NCBI GenBank assembly: GCA_905478795.1
Contig: CAJQJX010000017.1
Coordinates: forward strand, 1-60,529
From: an uncultured Flavobacteriales bacterium
Lineage (GTDB): Bacteria > Bacteroidota > Bacteroidia > Flavobacteriales_D > Sanyastnellaceae
Length of the DNA stretch: 60,529 nt
Direction of reading: 5' to 3'
Shown here: piece after piece, positions 18,433-26,984 of the stretch
Position numbering within the stretch: the stretch's first letter is position 1
Layout: each line of letters opens with the position of its first letter
Position numbers and translations under genes: made by a program
The notes under the pieces: generated by a model
The model's database searches: none
What the model was told of the DNA's origin: nothing
Seen by the model: only the letters and a program-made list of their open reading frames with translations

Positions 18433-18455
18433 GGTACTGTGCAATACAAAGTACC
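18433..18455. promoter_or_regulatory. Inverted repeat overlapping the padR promoter (operator candidate)
   Basis: GGTACT-N11-AGTACC, perfect six-base arms, between divergent padR and folK. The minus-strand -7 box TACTTTG (18453-18447) lies inside the right arm, so a bound dimer would block padR transcription. Assignment to PadR is inference. Confidence 0.5.
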
Positions 18456-18532
18456 TTTTTTAACACTATGTTTCATCCGCGGCGCAGCCTGCACTTTTGG
18501 ACCTCAGAGACCCGAAGTCCAACGGGCCATCC

Positions 18533-18540
18533 CATCTTTG
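18533..18540 (+). promoter_or_regulatory. CATCTTTG box four bases before folK
   Basis: One mismatch from TAnnTTTG, ending four bases before the chosen GTG start of folK. It suggests a leaderless transcript and supports the GTG start. Confidence 0.4.
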
Positions 18541-18544
18541 CGGC

Positions 18545-19045
18545 GTGCGGATACACATTGCCACCGGGTCCAACCTCGGTAACCGAATGGAACACCTCGA
18601 CGAGGCCGACCGCCAAATGGGCCAAGCATTGGGCAGTGTGGTGCGCATCTCTCCGACATACAGCACTGCCGCAGTTGGCATGGCTCCGGGGACGCCCGAC
18701 TTCCTGAACCGCATCACCGAAATCGAGCTCAATTCCCTTTGGCATGACCGTCCCGAACACGTCATGTCGACCCTCCTTAGCATAGAGCAAAACATGGGCC
18801 GCAGCCGGTCAAGTCAAGGATACACTTCCCGCCCTATCGACCTGGACATTGTGCTGTGGGGCGAACACATTTTGGACCTGGCCAACCTCAAGGTTCCTCA
18901 CCCCCGCATGTTGCGCCGTCGGTTTGTGCTGCAACCCTTGGCCGAACTGGTTCCAAAGCAGGTCATCGCAGGAGATGGCCGAACTGTTGCCCAATGCTTG
19001 GCTGACCTTCCGGAAGATGTGCCCCAAATTGCGCCTTGGTCATGA
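18545..19045 (+). CDS. folK: 6-Hydroxymethyl-dihydropterin pyrophosphokinase FolK
   Basis: Transfers pyrophosphate from ATP to hydroxymethyl-dihydropterin in folate synthesis. Landmarks: IHIATGSNLGNRMEHL, FLNRITEIE, LLSIEQNMGRSRSSQGYTSR and PIDLDIVLWG, then VPHPRMLRRRFVLQPLAEL. GTG 18545 gives 166 residues, matching the family; upstream in-frame codons to TTG 18497 are unlikely to be translated. The stop overlaps the next ATG (ATGA), tying it to a deoxynucleoside kinase. folK with dNK, sometimes fused, is a known Bacteroidota pairing. Confidence 0.92.
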   Translation: MRIHIATGSNLGNRMEHLDEADRQMGQALGSVVRISPTYSTAAVGMAPGTPDFLNRITEIELNSLWHDRPEHVMSTLLSIEQNMGRSRSSQGYTSRPIDLDIVLWGEHILDLANLKVPHPRMLRRRFVLQPLAELVPKQVIAGDGRTVAQCLADLPEDVPQIAPWS

Positions 19046-19686
19046 CCTCCTCTATCCCCTATCGCCACATCGTCATCGAAGGCGGCATCGGCGCCGGCAA
19101 AAGCACATTGGCCAAAGCCATTGCGGAGCAGCTGGGCTCGGCCCCTCTCTTGGAGCCCTTTGCCGATAACCCCTTTCTGGAACAGTTCTATCTGGACCCC
19201 GAGCGCTACGCCTTTCCTGTAGAGCTCAGCTTTTTGGCACAGCGCTACAAGCAGGTCAAAACCGCCTTGACAGCGCGCACCTTATTCCGCGATGCCTTGG
19301 TAGCGGACTACTTGTTTGCCAAAAGTGACCTGTTTGCCAAAATCACCTTGCCCAAAACTGAGTACGCGCTTTTTCGCAACCTCTTCGACGTGATGGCCCA
19401 GGGCATGCCCCATCCGGAACTGATCCTGTATTTAAGACCGGGTTCAGAGCGCCAACAGGCCCAGATTGCGGCGCGCGGCCGGTCCTATGAGCAGGACATT
19501 GATGTGGATTACCTCGCCCGGCTCGAAAAGGCTTACGAGCGGCACTTTAAGCATGCCCGCGGCAGTCGGGTCATCTGGGTGGATACGTCTGACATCGACT
19601 TTGTGGCGCGGCCACAAGACCTCTCCAAAATCATGGCCGTAGCGAGCCAACCTTGGAAAGTCGGGGTACACCAAGTCAAGCCCTGA
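19042..19686 (+). CDS. Deoxynucleoside kinase (folK-coupled copy)
   Basis: Phosphorylates deoxynucleosides for salvage. P-loop IEGGIGAGKSTLAKAI near the N-terminus, EPFADNPFLEQFY, ELSFLAQRYKQ, FRDALVADYLFAKS in the DRS-like lid position, and ARGRSYEQDIDVDYLARLE. In this copy the usual DR(S/T) motif reads FRDA. 214 residues. ATG 19042 overlaps the folK stop. A second, better-conserved kinase lies at 31629-32243, so the two may differ in substrate or form a heterodimer; neither can be decided here. Confidence 0.88.
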   Translation: MTSSIPYRHIVIEGGIGAGKSTLAKAIAEQLGSAPLLEPFADNPFLEQFYLDPERYAFPVELSFLAQRYKQVKTALTARTLFRDALVADYLFAKSDLFAKITLPKTEYALFRNLFDVMAQGMPHPELILYLRPGSERQQAQIAARGRSYEQDIDVDYLARLEKAYERHFKHARGSRVIWVDTSDIDFVARPQDLSKIMAVASQPWKVGVHQVKP

Positions 19687-19718
19687 ATCCGGGCTTCACG
19701 ATTTCCTTGAACAGTGAA

Positions 19719-20603
19719 TCAGGCGTTGACGGTCTTCAACGCTTCGACCATCATGGAACCGATTTGAGCTGGGCTGTCTGTCACGTGGATGCCACACTCG
19801 CGCATCACCGCCTTTTTTGCCTCTGCACTCTCCTCTTCTCCGCTGACAATAGCGCCGGCGTGACCCATGGTTCGTCCTTTTGGAGCCGTTACACCGGCAA
19901 TAAAACCTACCACAGGCTTGGTGCCATTCTCGGCGATCCACCGGGCCGCCTTGACCTCCAAGTCACCTCCGATTTCACCAATCATGATGATGCCGTCCGT
20001 GTCGTCGTCGGCCATGAGCAACTGCACCGCCTCTAAAGTGGTGGTGCCGATAATGGGGTCTCCACCAATTCCGATGGCCGTAGACTGTCCCAGTCCCGCC
20101 TTGGTGATTTGGTCTACAGCTTCATAGGTCAACGTCCCGCTTTTGGACACAATGCCAATGCGGCCGGGATTGAAAATGAACCCGGGCATGATGCCCACCT
20201 TAGCCTCTCCTGCCGTCATGACTCCTGGGCAATTCGGTCCGACCAAGGTGCATCCGGGAAGGGTGTCGAGGTGCGCCTTGACCTTTACCATATCTGCCAC
20301 GGGAATGCCCTCGGTAATGCAGATGATCACTTTGATTCCAGCATCGGCTGCCTCCAAAATCGCATCGGCTGCAAAAGCCGGTGGCACAAACAAAATGCTC
20401 GTGTCCGCTCCTGCCTGTTGCACGGCGTCCTCCACGGTATTGAATACAGGACGGTCAAGGTGGCTCTGCCCCCCCTTTCCTGGCGTAACGCCACCAACTA
20501 CGTTGGTGCCGTATTCAATCATTTGGCTGGCGTGGAATGTGCCTTCGGAGCCTGTGAATCCTTGGACGATGATGCGGGAATCCTTGTTGACGAGAACGCT
20601 CAT
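19719..20603 (-). CDS. sucD: Succinyl-CoA synthetase subunit alpha
   Basis: TCA-cycle enzyme coupling succinyl-CoA cleavage to ATP or GTP formation. The 294-residue chain begins MSVLVNKDSRIIVQGFTGSE and has GGVTPGKGGQ, CITEGIPVADM, GPNCPGVMTAGEAKVGIMPG, GRIGIVSKSGTLTYEA, IGEIGGDLE and GRTMGHAGAIV with the phosphorylated histidine. ATG 20603 is preferred over codons further upstream, which enter the divergent promoter region shared with mnmE. The beta subunit is not in the window. Confidence 0.95.
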   Translation of the reverse strand: MSVLVNKDSRIIVQGFTGSEGTFHASQMIEYGTNVVGGVTPGKGGQSHLDRPVFNTVEDAVQQAGADTSILFVPPAFAADAILEAADAGIKVIICITEGIPVADMVKVKAHLDTLPGCTLVGPNCPGVMTAGEAKVGIMPGFIFNPGRIGIVSKSGTLTYEAVDQITKAGLGQSTAIGIGGDPIIGTTTLEAVQLLMADDDTDGIIMIGEIGGDLEVKAARWIAENGTKPVVGFIAGVTAPKGRTMGHAGAIVSGEEESAEAKKAVMRECGIHVTDSPAQIGSMMVEALKTVNA

Positions 20604-20651
20604 GAGGTCGGGTAGTCGAAGTAGTGGTAATGGCACGTTGTCGTGCGGTCG

Positions 20652-20659
20652 CAAAAGTA
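20652..20659 (-). promoter_or_regulatory. TACTTTTG -7 box for sucD
   Basis: Exact TAnnTTTG match on the minus strand, about 48 bases before the sucD ATG. Confidence 0.5.
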
Positions 20660-20695
20660 ACGCGGTGCAAGGCTCTTTTGGAAAGGGGCAAGGGC

Positions 20696-20702
20696 TAATT
20701 TG
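20696..20702 (+). promoter_or_regulatory. TAATTTG box immediately before mnmE
   Basis: TAnTTTG (one base shorter than consensus) ending five bases before ATG 20708; consistent with a leaderless mnmE mRNA. Confidence 0.4.
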
Positions 20703-20707
20703 CCCCC

Positions 20708-22123
20708 ATGCCTGCACACCCCCTTGACGGAACCACCATTTGTGCCCTGTCGACCCCACCCGGACGCGGTGGAGTGGCGGTTGTGCGCATCAGTGGACCC
20801 CAAGCTTGGCCTGTTGTCGACGCCTTGTGCCGAGGCAAACTCGAAGGATGTCAGCCCGGCCGCGCAGCACTGAGGATTCTGCACGATGGTGAGAAGCCCC
20901 TCGATGAAGCCCTGCTGCTCCCTTTCCGCGGCCCTAAGAGCTTTACTGGGGAAGACATTGTAGAATGCCACATTCACGGCAGCCCTTTCATTGCTCAACG
21001 GTTGATGGAGTGTTTGGTCGATGCCGGTTGTCGCCCGGCGCTGCCCGGAGAATTCACCCAGCGCGCCTTTTTGCACGGCAAAAGAGACCTTGCCCAAGCC
21101 GAGGCCATTGGCGACCTCATTGATGCCGAACATGCCGGTGCCCATCAGTTGGCCATCCAGCAACTCGGTGGCGGTTTTAGCGATGAAATCAATGCCTTTC
21201 GCCAGGCCCTGATCGAATACGCGGCCCTGATGGAATTGGAACTTGACTTTGGCGAGGAAGACGTGGAGTTTGTGGACCGCGATGGTTATCGGAAACATGT
21301 AACAAGCTTGCTCGATCGCATTGCGCAGTTGCTCAGTGGCTTCTCCACGGGACGTGCGATTGCCGAAGGGGTGCCTGTGGCCATCCTCGGTGCGCCAAAC
21401 CGGGGCAAATCCACCTTACTCAACGCCCTCCTCCGAGAAGACAGGGCCATTGTTTCAGATACTCCTGGAACGACCCGGGATACGCTGGAGGAAGTGCTCA
21501 CCTTGGAAGGCATCCGGTTTCGTTTCATCGATACCGCTGGGCTGCGGGACACCACAGATGACATCGAGGCCGAAGGGATTCGGCGCGCATGGGCCAAGGC
21601 GGCCTCGGCCCGGTTCGTTTTGTACCTGGTCGACGCACGGGACCTCGTCGATACGGAGGGCCGTGAGGCGACAACCAGAGAAATCCAAGACGCCGCCGCC
21701 CGACTCAGCGAAGCGGCCATCGGTTTGGGCGAGCCCGTGGGTGTCATTTTGGTACTGGTCAATAAAACCGACCTGGCTCCTGCGCCCTCCAACTGGTATC
21801 CCGAAGGTGCTGAAGAGGTATTGGCCATCAGTGCCGAGGAGCGCATCGGTTTGGACGATCTGGAAAAAAGGCTGGGTCGAGACTACCGAAGTGCCCTGGC
21901 TGAAGACCGCATCCTCGTGACCAACCTTCGCCACCGCGAAGCCCTGCAGCGCACCCGAGATGCGCTTCAGAAAGCGTTAGAAGGGCTTGACGCCGGCTTG
22001 AGCGGCGACTTACTCGCCGTCGACCACAAAGAAGCGCTCGAACAATTGGGGCGCATCACCGGAGCGGTCACCCCAGATGATCTGCTCGATCACATTTTCG
22101 GCAACTTCTGCATCGGCAAGTGA
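20708..22123 (+). CDS. mnmE: tRNA modification GTPase MnmE
   Basis: GTPase that, with MnmG, modifies wobble uridine 34 of certain tRNAs. The 471-residue chain has the formyl-THF-binding N-domain (TICALSTPPGRGGVAVVRIS), LPGEFTQRAFLHGKRDL and AEAIGDLIDA, the G-domain (ILGAPNRGKSTLLNAL as G1, DTPGTTRDT as G2, DTAGLRD as G3, NKTD as G4) and the C-terminal FGNFCIGK with the catalytic cysteine. Start and stop fit the family exactly. It is divergent from sucD. Confidence 0.97.
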   Translation: MPAHPLDGTTICALSTPPGRGGVAVVRISGPQAWPVVDALCRGKLEGCQPGRAALRILHDGEKPLDEALLLPFRGPKSFTGEDIVECHIHGSPFIAQRLMECLVDAGCRPALPGEFTQRAFLHGKRDLAQAEAIGDLIDAEHAGAHQLAIQQLGGGFSDEINAFRQALIEYAALMELELDFGEEDVEFVDRDGYRKHVTSLLDRIAQLLSGFSTGRAIAEGVPVAILGAPNRGKSTLLNALLREDRAIVSDTPGTTRDTLEEVLTLEGIRFRFIDTAGLRDTTDDIEAEGIRRAWAKAASARFVLYLVDARDLVDTEGREATTREIQDAAARLSEAAIGLGEPVGVILVLVNKTDLAPAPSNWYPEGAEEVLAISAEERIGLDDLEKRLGRDYRSALAEDRILVTNLRHREALQRTRDALQKALEGLDAGLSGDLLAVDHKEALEQLGRITGAVTPDDLLDHIFGNFCIGK

Positions 22124-22154
22124 ACCTACCCCTTGCCAGTGGGGTTGCTTAGGT

Positions 22155-22751
22155 ATGTTCTCGCTTTTTGTACGTCCTCTCCTCGCTGTGGCATTGCTCG
22201 CCCCGGCTGGTGTCAACCCCGAATCTTCTATGTCTTCACTGCTTGACTTTGGCAAAAACGACCTCTCGAATTGGCGCGGGCTCAATGATGATGTCATGGG
22301 AGGCCGCTCACGTTGCACTGTGAAATACAGCAAAGCCACCCTGTCGTGGGAAGGCACCGTCTCTCTAGAAAACAATGGCGGATTCAGTTCGGTGCGGTCC
22401 ACTTGGGAAGAACGCGACCTCTCTGCTTTCGAAGCCGTCACCCTGCGCTGCAGAACCACCACTGGAGCCCCAGATGACTTCACCTTGACTATGGAGGTTT
22501 CAGAGAAGTGGTGGATGCCTTATTGGAAGACCAACTTTGACGTACAGCCCGAATGGACCGAAATCACCATTCCATTTTCGAAGCTCAAAAAGAGCAGTGC
22601 CATGACCGGAGAACTCCCCAAACTTTGGACATGGGGTGACTTGTCTGCCATACTGCGCATGGGCTTTATGAAGTACGACGGCCAAGCCGGAGACTTTGGA
22701 CTTGAAGTGGATTGGATGCGCTTTTCTGGCGCCGCAGAAGTCAGAAACTGA
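22155..22751 (+). CDS. CIA30-family secreted protein
   Basis: A 198-residue protein with a probable signal peptide (MFSLFVRPLLAVALLAPAG) and a CIA30-type beta-sandwich: LNDDVMGGRSRCTVKYSK is the family signature, with NNGGFSSVRSTWEERDLS and WTEITIPFSKLKK following. CIA30 was named for a complex I assembly factor, but bacterial single-domain members are of unknown role. ATG 22155 is chosen for the signal peptide; the upstream frame overlaps mnmE. Its last 11 bases overlap the end of the convergent TonB-dependent receptor gene. Confidence 0.85.
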   Translation: MFSLFVRPLLAVALLAPAGVNPESSMSSLLDFGKNDLSNWRGLNDDVMGGRSRCTVKYSKATLSWEGTVSLENNGGFSSVRSTWEERDLSAFEAVTLRCRTTTGAPDDFTLTMEVSEKWWMPYWKTNFDVQPEWTEITIPFSKLKKSSAMTGELPKLWTWGDLSAILRMGFMKYDGQAGDFGLEVDWMRFSGAAEVRN

Positions 22752-25182
22752 GGTTAAAACCTCCGGTAATGGTGCGGGGCATTCCCGGCCGCAAACCTGC
22801 AGGTCGGGCCGATGCGATGTAGACCGCATCGGTCACATTTCGGGCAGCCAGCTCTAAGGCAAAACCATTGAGCAGCGTGCAACGGGCTGTCAGGTCCAAG
22901 ACTTGACTGTCGCCCACTGTGAACACCTGGGAAAGTGGGGCCTGTCCGGCCTCGGTTCGCATGCCCTCCGTGCTTCGAAATGCAGCGTCTACAGACCATG
23001 CCGAACGCGCCCAACCCAGCCTTACCGCCCCTTGATGCCGCGCCAAATATGGCAACGCATCTCCAGCCTCAACCATTCCCCAAGCCTCATAATCGCTTTC
23101 GAAAGAATTGGTAAACCGACCATCTGTATAGGTATAGGTCACACCAAATTCAAACCGGTGGCCCTCCTCGGGGCGCACCCCATTTGTAATGTTGGTCATG
23201 GCCTCGATCCCGAATACACGGGTCGCTCCGCCATTGAAGACCATGCCGTCTCCCGTTCCGCCACTTGACGCAAAATCTGAGCCTTGTAGGTTGCGACCAA
23301 AATGGCCAAATCCCACCACGGTGGCCTCCGCTTTTGGCTTCAACCAACGCATGCCCACCTCATGGCTCCATGAGAATTCCGGCTTTACAGATTCAGCGCT
23401 TCCCGGGGGCAAAAAGCCGCGGTGCACTCCACCAAACATGCTCCATGTCGGCCCCAGGTTTTTCTGGAAGCCCACGCCTGGTAACCAGGCCGCTGTCGTG
23501 TTGCGCCGCATCACGAGACTGGACCCTGTCCGTTCTATATCAGCAGTGCCATAATCGTCCCTCTGGGCAAGAATGTGCTCTACGCGCAAACCTGGAATAA
23601 AGGACCACCCCCTTTTGGCCCACCTTCCGCGCACGAAGCCCGCTGCCGCTCGGCTCCATTCAATGCGGTTCGATTCTGAACCCGGAACACCGAGATCAGG
23701 TGCCACCAGCTGACCAGCCACCATATCCCAGTGGTCGGTCCACTGAAAGCGGTCCATATCATCTTGATGAACACGCAGCGACCCTTCGAATCGCTGCCAG
23801 CCTGTGCCCGTTCCTGTCCAACTCAACCGGGTTTCCGCACCGCGAGCTGTGTAAGCACGGTTGTTGGCCTTTAATCGAACAGCACCCGCTGCCCCATCCC
23901 TAAAGACCTCCAGCGCATCGGATTGTGCATTCGAAAATCCTTCAGCATCATCTGCAAGCAGAGATGACAACGAAACATAATCACCGGAGATGCCAGCCGC
24001 TTTGTCGGCCTTGTACCAATTGCGGTCAAACCTTGTGGCATAAGCGCGGTTCGTCCATCGCCATCCGCTGCCCAAATCCATCACGTGGGTCAGGGAAGCC
24101 TGTGCCTGCTGAGCTTCCATGAGGTCCCGACGGCTTCCGGCATACCTCCTGTATGGCGTCTGGGCAAAATCACGCTCTGTCAAACCGGCATAGGTCTCAT
24201 GGCTTTCTTCACCGACCCGCCCCAACTTGAGTTCAAGGCGTTGGTCAAAGCGGGCGTCTTGGGCACTGCGCCAGCGCAGCTTACCGAGCAGGTCCAGTTT
24301 CGAAAAGCCTGTTTGACCGCCACCATCGAGCACTTTGAACCCGTTGCTGCCCGACTGCAAGGCTTCGATCAACCATCCAATGCGTCCTGAACCATCTCCT
24401 ACGTGCACATGAAGACGCCCCGTACCAAACTGTCCCATTCGACCATCAACACGTCCCGACAAATCTGAAGGAATGGGGGTACTGATGAGGTTGATGGCTC
24501 CCCCCACCGTGTTGGGACCATGCGCAATTTGAGAAGCCCCCTTCATCACTTCAATGCCATTCATACGACCCACAGAAGGGAAGTAGTAGGCACTGGGTGC
24601 GGTATAAGGCGCAGGTGCGATGGGAATGCCATCTTCCAAAACAGAAATCCTACTGCTCCGCTCTGATCCACTTCCGCGCAAACCAATATTGGGGCGCAAA
24701 CCAAAACCATCCTCCTCTTGGATATAGACTCCTGGCACCGTTCGCAATGCCCTGTGGATGTCCACGTCTCCCTGGCGGCGAAGGGTTTTGGCCGACAAAA
24801 CGGTAACCGCACCGGGCACGCCCATTGGACGCCCCCCTGTTAGGGACACCGCCTCTACAAGGGCTTGAGGCAAATCAAGCACGGCTTCCTCCAACCGCAG
24901 TGCCCCACCCTGCTTCAGATCGGATGAGGAAACCCAGCGATCCGTGAACCCCAAGCAGCGCAACTTCCAAACCACATTGTGGCCAAGGGCTGAGGTATCG
25001 GACAATAGGATTCTGCCCTCGGCATTTGTAACGTGACCTGTGCCGTTCTCGGAGATCAAGGCCACACCTGGAATGCCCCGACCATCGGCATCTACGATGT
25101 GCAGCTCTTGCTGGCCTATCGACAGGGTGGACCATACAAGGCCCAGGCACACACTGAAGAGGGAAATGTTATTTGGACGCAT
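22741..25182 (-). CDS. TonB-dependent receptor, FecA-like
   Basis: An 813-residue outer-membrane receptor. A signal peptide (MRPNNISLFSVCLGLVW) is followed by a carboxypeptidase-regulatory-like domain (LHIVDADGRGIPGVALI, about residues 27-100). The plug follows (GAVTVLSAKTLRRQGDVDIH, RTVPGVYIQEEDGFGLRPNI, GLRGSGSERSSRISVLEDGI, GPNTVGGAINLIST). The rest is a 22-strand-type barrel ending ARPAGLRPGMPRTITGGFNL and a terminal Phe. The plug resembles the FecA/ferric-citrate group, so iron-chelate uptake is likely, though the substrate is not provable. No SusD partner is adjacent, which argues against glycan uptake. CAAGTTTG about 20 bases upstream of the ATG is a weak -7 box. Confidence 0.92.
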   Translation of the reverse strand: MRPNNISLFSVCLGLVWSTLSIGQQELHIVDADGRGIPGVALISENGTGHVTNAEGRILLSDTSALGHNVVWKLRCLGFTDRWVSSSDLKQGGALRLEEAVLDLPQALVEAVSLTGGRPMGVPGAVTVLSAKTLRRQGDVDIHRALRTVPGVYIQEEDGFGLRPNIGLRGSGSERSSRISVLEDGIPIAPAPYTAPSAYYFPSVGRMNGIEVMKGASQIAHGPNTVGGAINLISTPIPSDLSGRVDGRMGQFGTGRLHVHVGDGSGRIGWLIEALQSGSNGFKVLDGGGQTGFSKLDLLGKLRWRSAQDARFDQRLELKLGRVGEESHETYAGLTERDFAQTPYRRYAGSRRDLMEAQQAQASLTHVMDLGSGWRWTNRAYATRFDRNWYKADKAAGISGDYVSLSSLLADDAEGFSNAQSDALEVFRDGAAGAVRLKANNRAYTARGAETRLSWTGTGTGWQRFEGSLRVHQDDMDRFQWTDHWDMVAGQLVAPDLGVPGSESNRIEWSRAAAGFVRGRWAKRGWSFIPGLRVEHILAQRDDYGTADIERTGSSLVMRRNTTAAWLPGVGFQKNLGPTWSMFGGVHRGFLPPGSAESVKPEFSWSHEVGMRWLKPKAEATVVGFGHFGRNLQGSDFASSGGTGDGMVFNGGATRVFGIEAMTNITNGVRPEEGHRFEFGVTYTYTDGRFTNSFESDYEAWGMVEAGDALPYLARHQGAVRLGWARSAWSVDAAFRSTEGMRTEAGQAPLSQVFTVGDSQVLDLTARCTLLNGFALELAARNVTDAVYIASARPAGLRPGMPRTITGGFNLSF

Positions 25183-25277
25183 TCTAAATAGCGCCGCAAA
25201 CTTGGGCTTAAAGCGCGGTTTATGCCCTCCCCTTTTTGTGGTATTTCAACCCCCTATTTTTCAAAATTGGATGGGTG

Positions 25278-25853
25278 TCAATCCACATTGGGATTGCCCA
25301 TATACTTCTTTACAAAGCTCAAACGCACGACAGAATCAGGCAGGTATACCATTTCCAGGTCAAAGCTGTTGAGCATGCATTGGCCGTACGTTTCCGTGCC
25401 CAATTCAAACTCGTCATAGGTGGATTCATGGACGTACGCTTCAGAGTAGCCAACAGCTCCTATTTCTTCTAAAATCCAGCCGTGGCTCGCCACGTTAACC
25501 ACCTCCCAATTGCACAACGCGGACTCAAATGGAGGATACACATTGTAGCCACTCAACAAGTGGGTCAAGTCTGCCGATCCTACAGCTAAATCATTGGGCC
25601 AACTGAGGTTCATGGGGTGAGGCCCTACGTGACCGTATGCCCCCAAGAAGGTGATCAAAACTTCTATGTTGCCCGTGTATTGGACATGCGTTTCGCCCGG
25701 CACGAATACGGTCTTTTTTAAAAGCAGATAAGAATCTGCTGGAAGACAATCGCACAACTCAACGCCAACGGCTGCGCCATCTGCGGTTTGCCCAGAAAGG
25801 CTATTTGAGTGACACAGCAGCAATGCGGTCACAAGCAGGCAAAAGCGAAGCAT
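25278..25853 (-). CDS. Secreted protein of unknown function
   Basis: A 191-residue protein with a clear signal peptide (MLRFCLLVTALLLCHSNSLSG) and no family I recognise. Visible features are a CDC cysteine pair soon after the signal, an even mix of aromatic and charged residues and no repeats, suggesting a compact beta-rich exported domain stabilised by a disulfide. It lies 95 bases upstream of the TonB-dependent receptor on the same strand and could belong to the same regulon. A TACTTTG box precedes it by about 54 bases. Confidence 0.65.
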   Translation of the reverse strand: MLRFCLLVTALLLCHSNSLSGQTADGAAVGVELCDCLPADSYLLLKKTVFVPGETHVQYTGNIEVLITFLGAYGHVGPHPMNLSWPNDLAVGSADLTHLLSGYNVYPPFESALCNWEVVNVASHGWILEEIGAVGYSEAYVHESTYDEFELGTETYGQCMLNSFDLEMVYLPDSVVRLSFVKKYMGNPNVD

Positions 25854-25906
25854 GACTTGAGTTCAGTATAATTTAGCGCTTGGAGCCCGCATTTCCTCGG
25901 CGCTGA

Positions 25907-25913
25907 CAAAGTA
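25907..25913 (-). promoter_or_regulatory. TACTTTG box upstream of the unknown secreted protein
   Basis: TAnTTTG on the minus strand in the divergent gap before the 25853 start; leader of about 54 bases. Confidence 0.35.
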
Positions 25914-25955
25914 TTCAGGTCTGATTCGCATAACCCCCCTTCGGAAAGCAATAGA

Positions 25956-26939
25956 ATGTTGAACCTTCGCCCCTTCCTTTCCCATTTGCCTTTGTTATTC
26001 ATGGCATCATCAGCCGTTGGCCAAATGCCCGTCCCGAAAGTAGAGACGGCTGTCATGGCCCGTGACGAAAACCCGCTCGATACGATCGAGACCTTTAAAG
26101 GGACACTCGGTTTGAATTTGAGCCAAACGGCATTGACCAATTGGGCCGGTGGTGGTGAAAGCTCCGTGGCATTCACTGCACTGTGCAACCTCTCAGAAAA
26201 CCGAGAGCGAGGTCACCGCAGCTCAAGTTGGGGCTTTGACGCCGCACTTGGCCTCCTCCGCCAACAAGGTGGCTGGCGCAAAACCGATGACCGATTGATC
26301 CTCACTGGCCAATGGAACACCGCCATGCAACGCGCCTTGAAAGACTCGAGGTTATCCATGTTGATCGACGCGCGCACCCAAATTCTCCCTGGCTACAACC
26401 TGGTCGACGGACTGCCCGACAAAAATCACAAGATCTCTGACTTCTTATCTCCAGGCTACCTCGTCGCTGCCGCTGGTTTGGCGCCCAAACCAGGAAAAAA
26501 CAGCAAGATTTTCATTGCCCCTTTTACCGCCAAGCTCACGGTCCTGTTGGACGATACGCTGTCGGCAGCTGGAGCATTCGGTGTAGCAGCCGGTCAGCAC
26601 TCTAGGCTAGAGCTCGGAGGTTACATCCGTTGGAACTTGACCGCGTCACTGATGGAGAACATCAAATGGACCCATCAAATCGACTTGTTTTCCAACTATC
26701 TCAACAAGCCGGGGAACATCGACGTGAACTGGACTGGACTATTGGAACTGAAGGTCAATGAGGCCTTGAGGACCACCATCAGCATGCACCTCATTTATGA
26801 CGACGATGTGGTCCTGGAGAAAGAAGCTGCGCGGACAGAAGTCAACGATCAAGGTGTCGTCACCAGCATTCCCGCTGTGTTGGGACCGGGCACACAGTTC
26901 AAGGAAGTCCTCTCCATCGGGGTCTCTTACAGTTTATGA
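25956..26939 (+). CDS. DUF3078 protein
   Basis: A 327-residue exported protein with signal MLNLRPFLSHLPLLFMASSAVGQ. The diagnostic DUF3078 stretch is GTLGLNLSQTALTNWAGGG with SSVAFTALCN, followed by amphipathic beta strands with alternating hydrophobic residues up to a terminal leucine (GVSYSL), which fits an outer-membrane barrel. The family is widespread in Bacteroidota and of unknown function. It is divergent from the 25278-25853 gene and 45 bases before fabD. Confidence 0.88.
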   Translation: MLNLRPFLSHLPLLFMASSAVGQMPVPKVETAVMARDENPLDTIETFKGTLGLNLSQTALTNWAGGGESSVAFTALCNLSENRERGHRSSSWGFDAALGLLRQQGGWRKTDDRLILTGQWNTAMQRALKDSRLSMLIDARTQILPGYNLVDGLPDKNHKISDFLSPGYLVAAAGLAPKPGKNSKIFIAPFTAKLTVLLDDTLSAAGAFGVAAGQHSRLELGGYIRWNLTASLMENIKWTHQIDLFSNYLNKPGNIDVNWTGLLELKVNEALRTTISMHLIYDDDVVLEKEAARTEVNDQGVVTSIPAVLGPGTQFKEVLSIGVSYSL

Positions 26940-26971
26940 ACCTGCAACCGCCCGCGGAATCTTGGGGACCT

Positions 26972-26979
26972 TAATTTCG
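26972..26979 (+). promoter_or_regulatory. TAATTTCG box just before fabD
   Basis: One mismatch from TAnnTTTG, ending five bases before ATG 26985; another close-set box. Confidence 0.35.
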
Positions 26980-26984
26980 CATGC

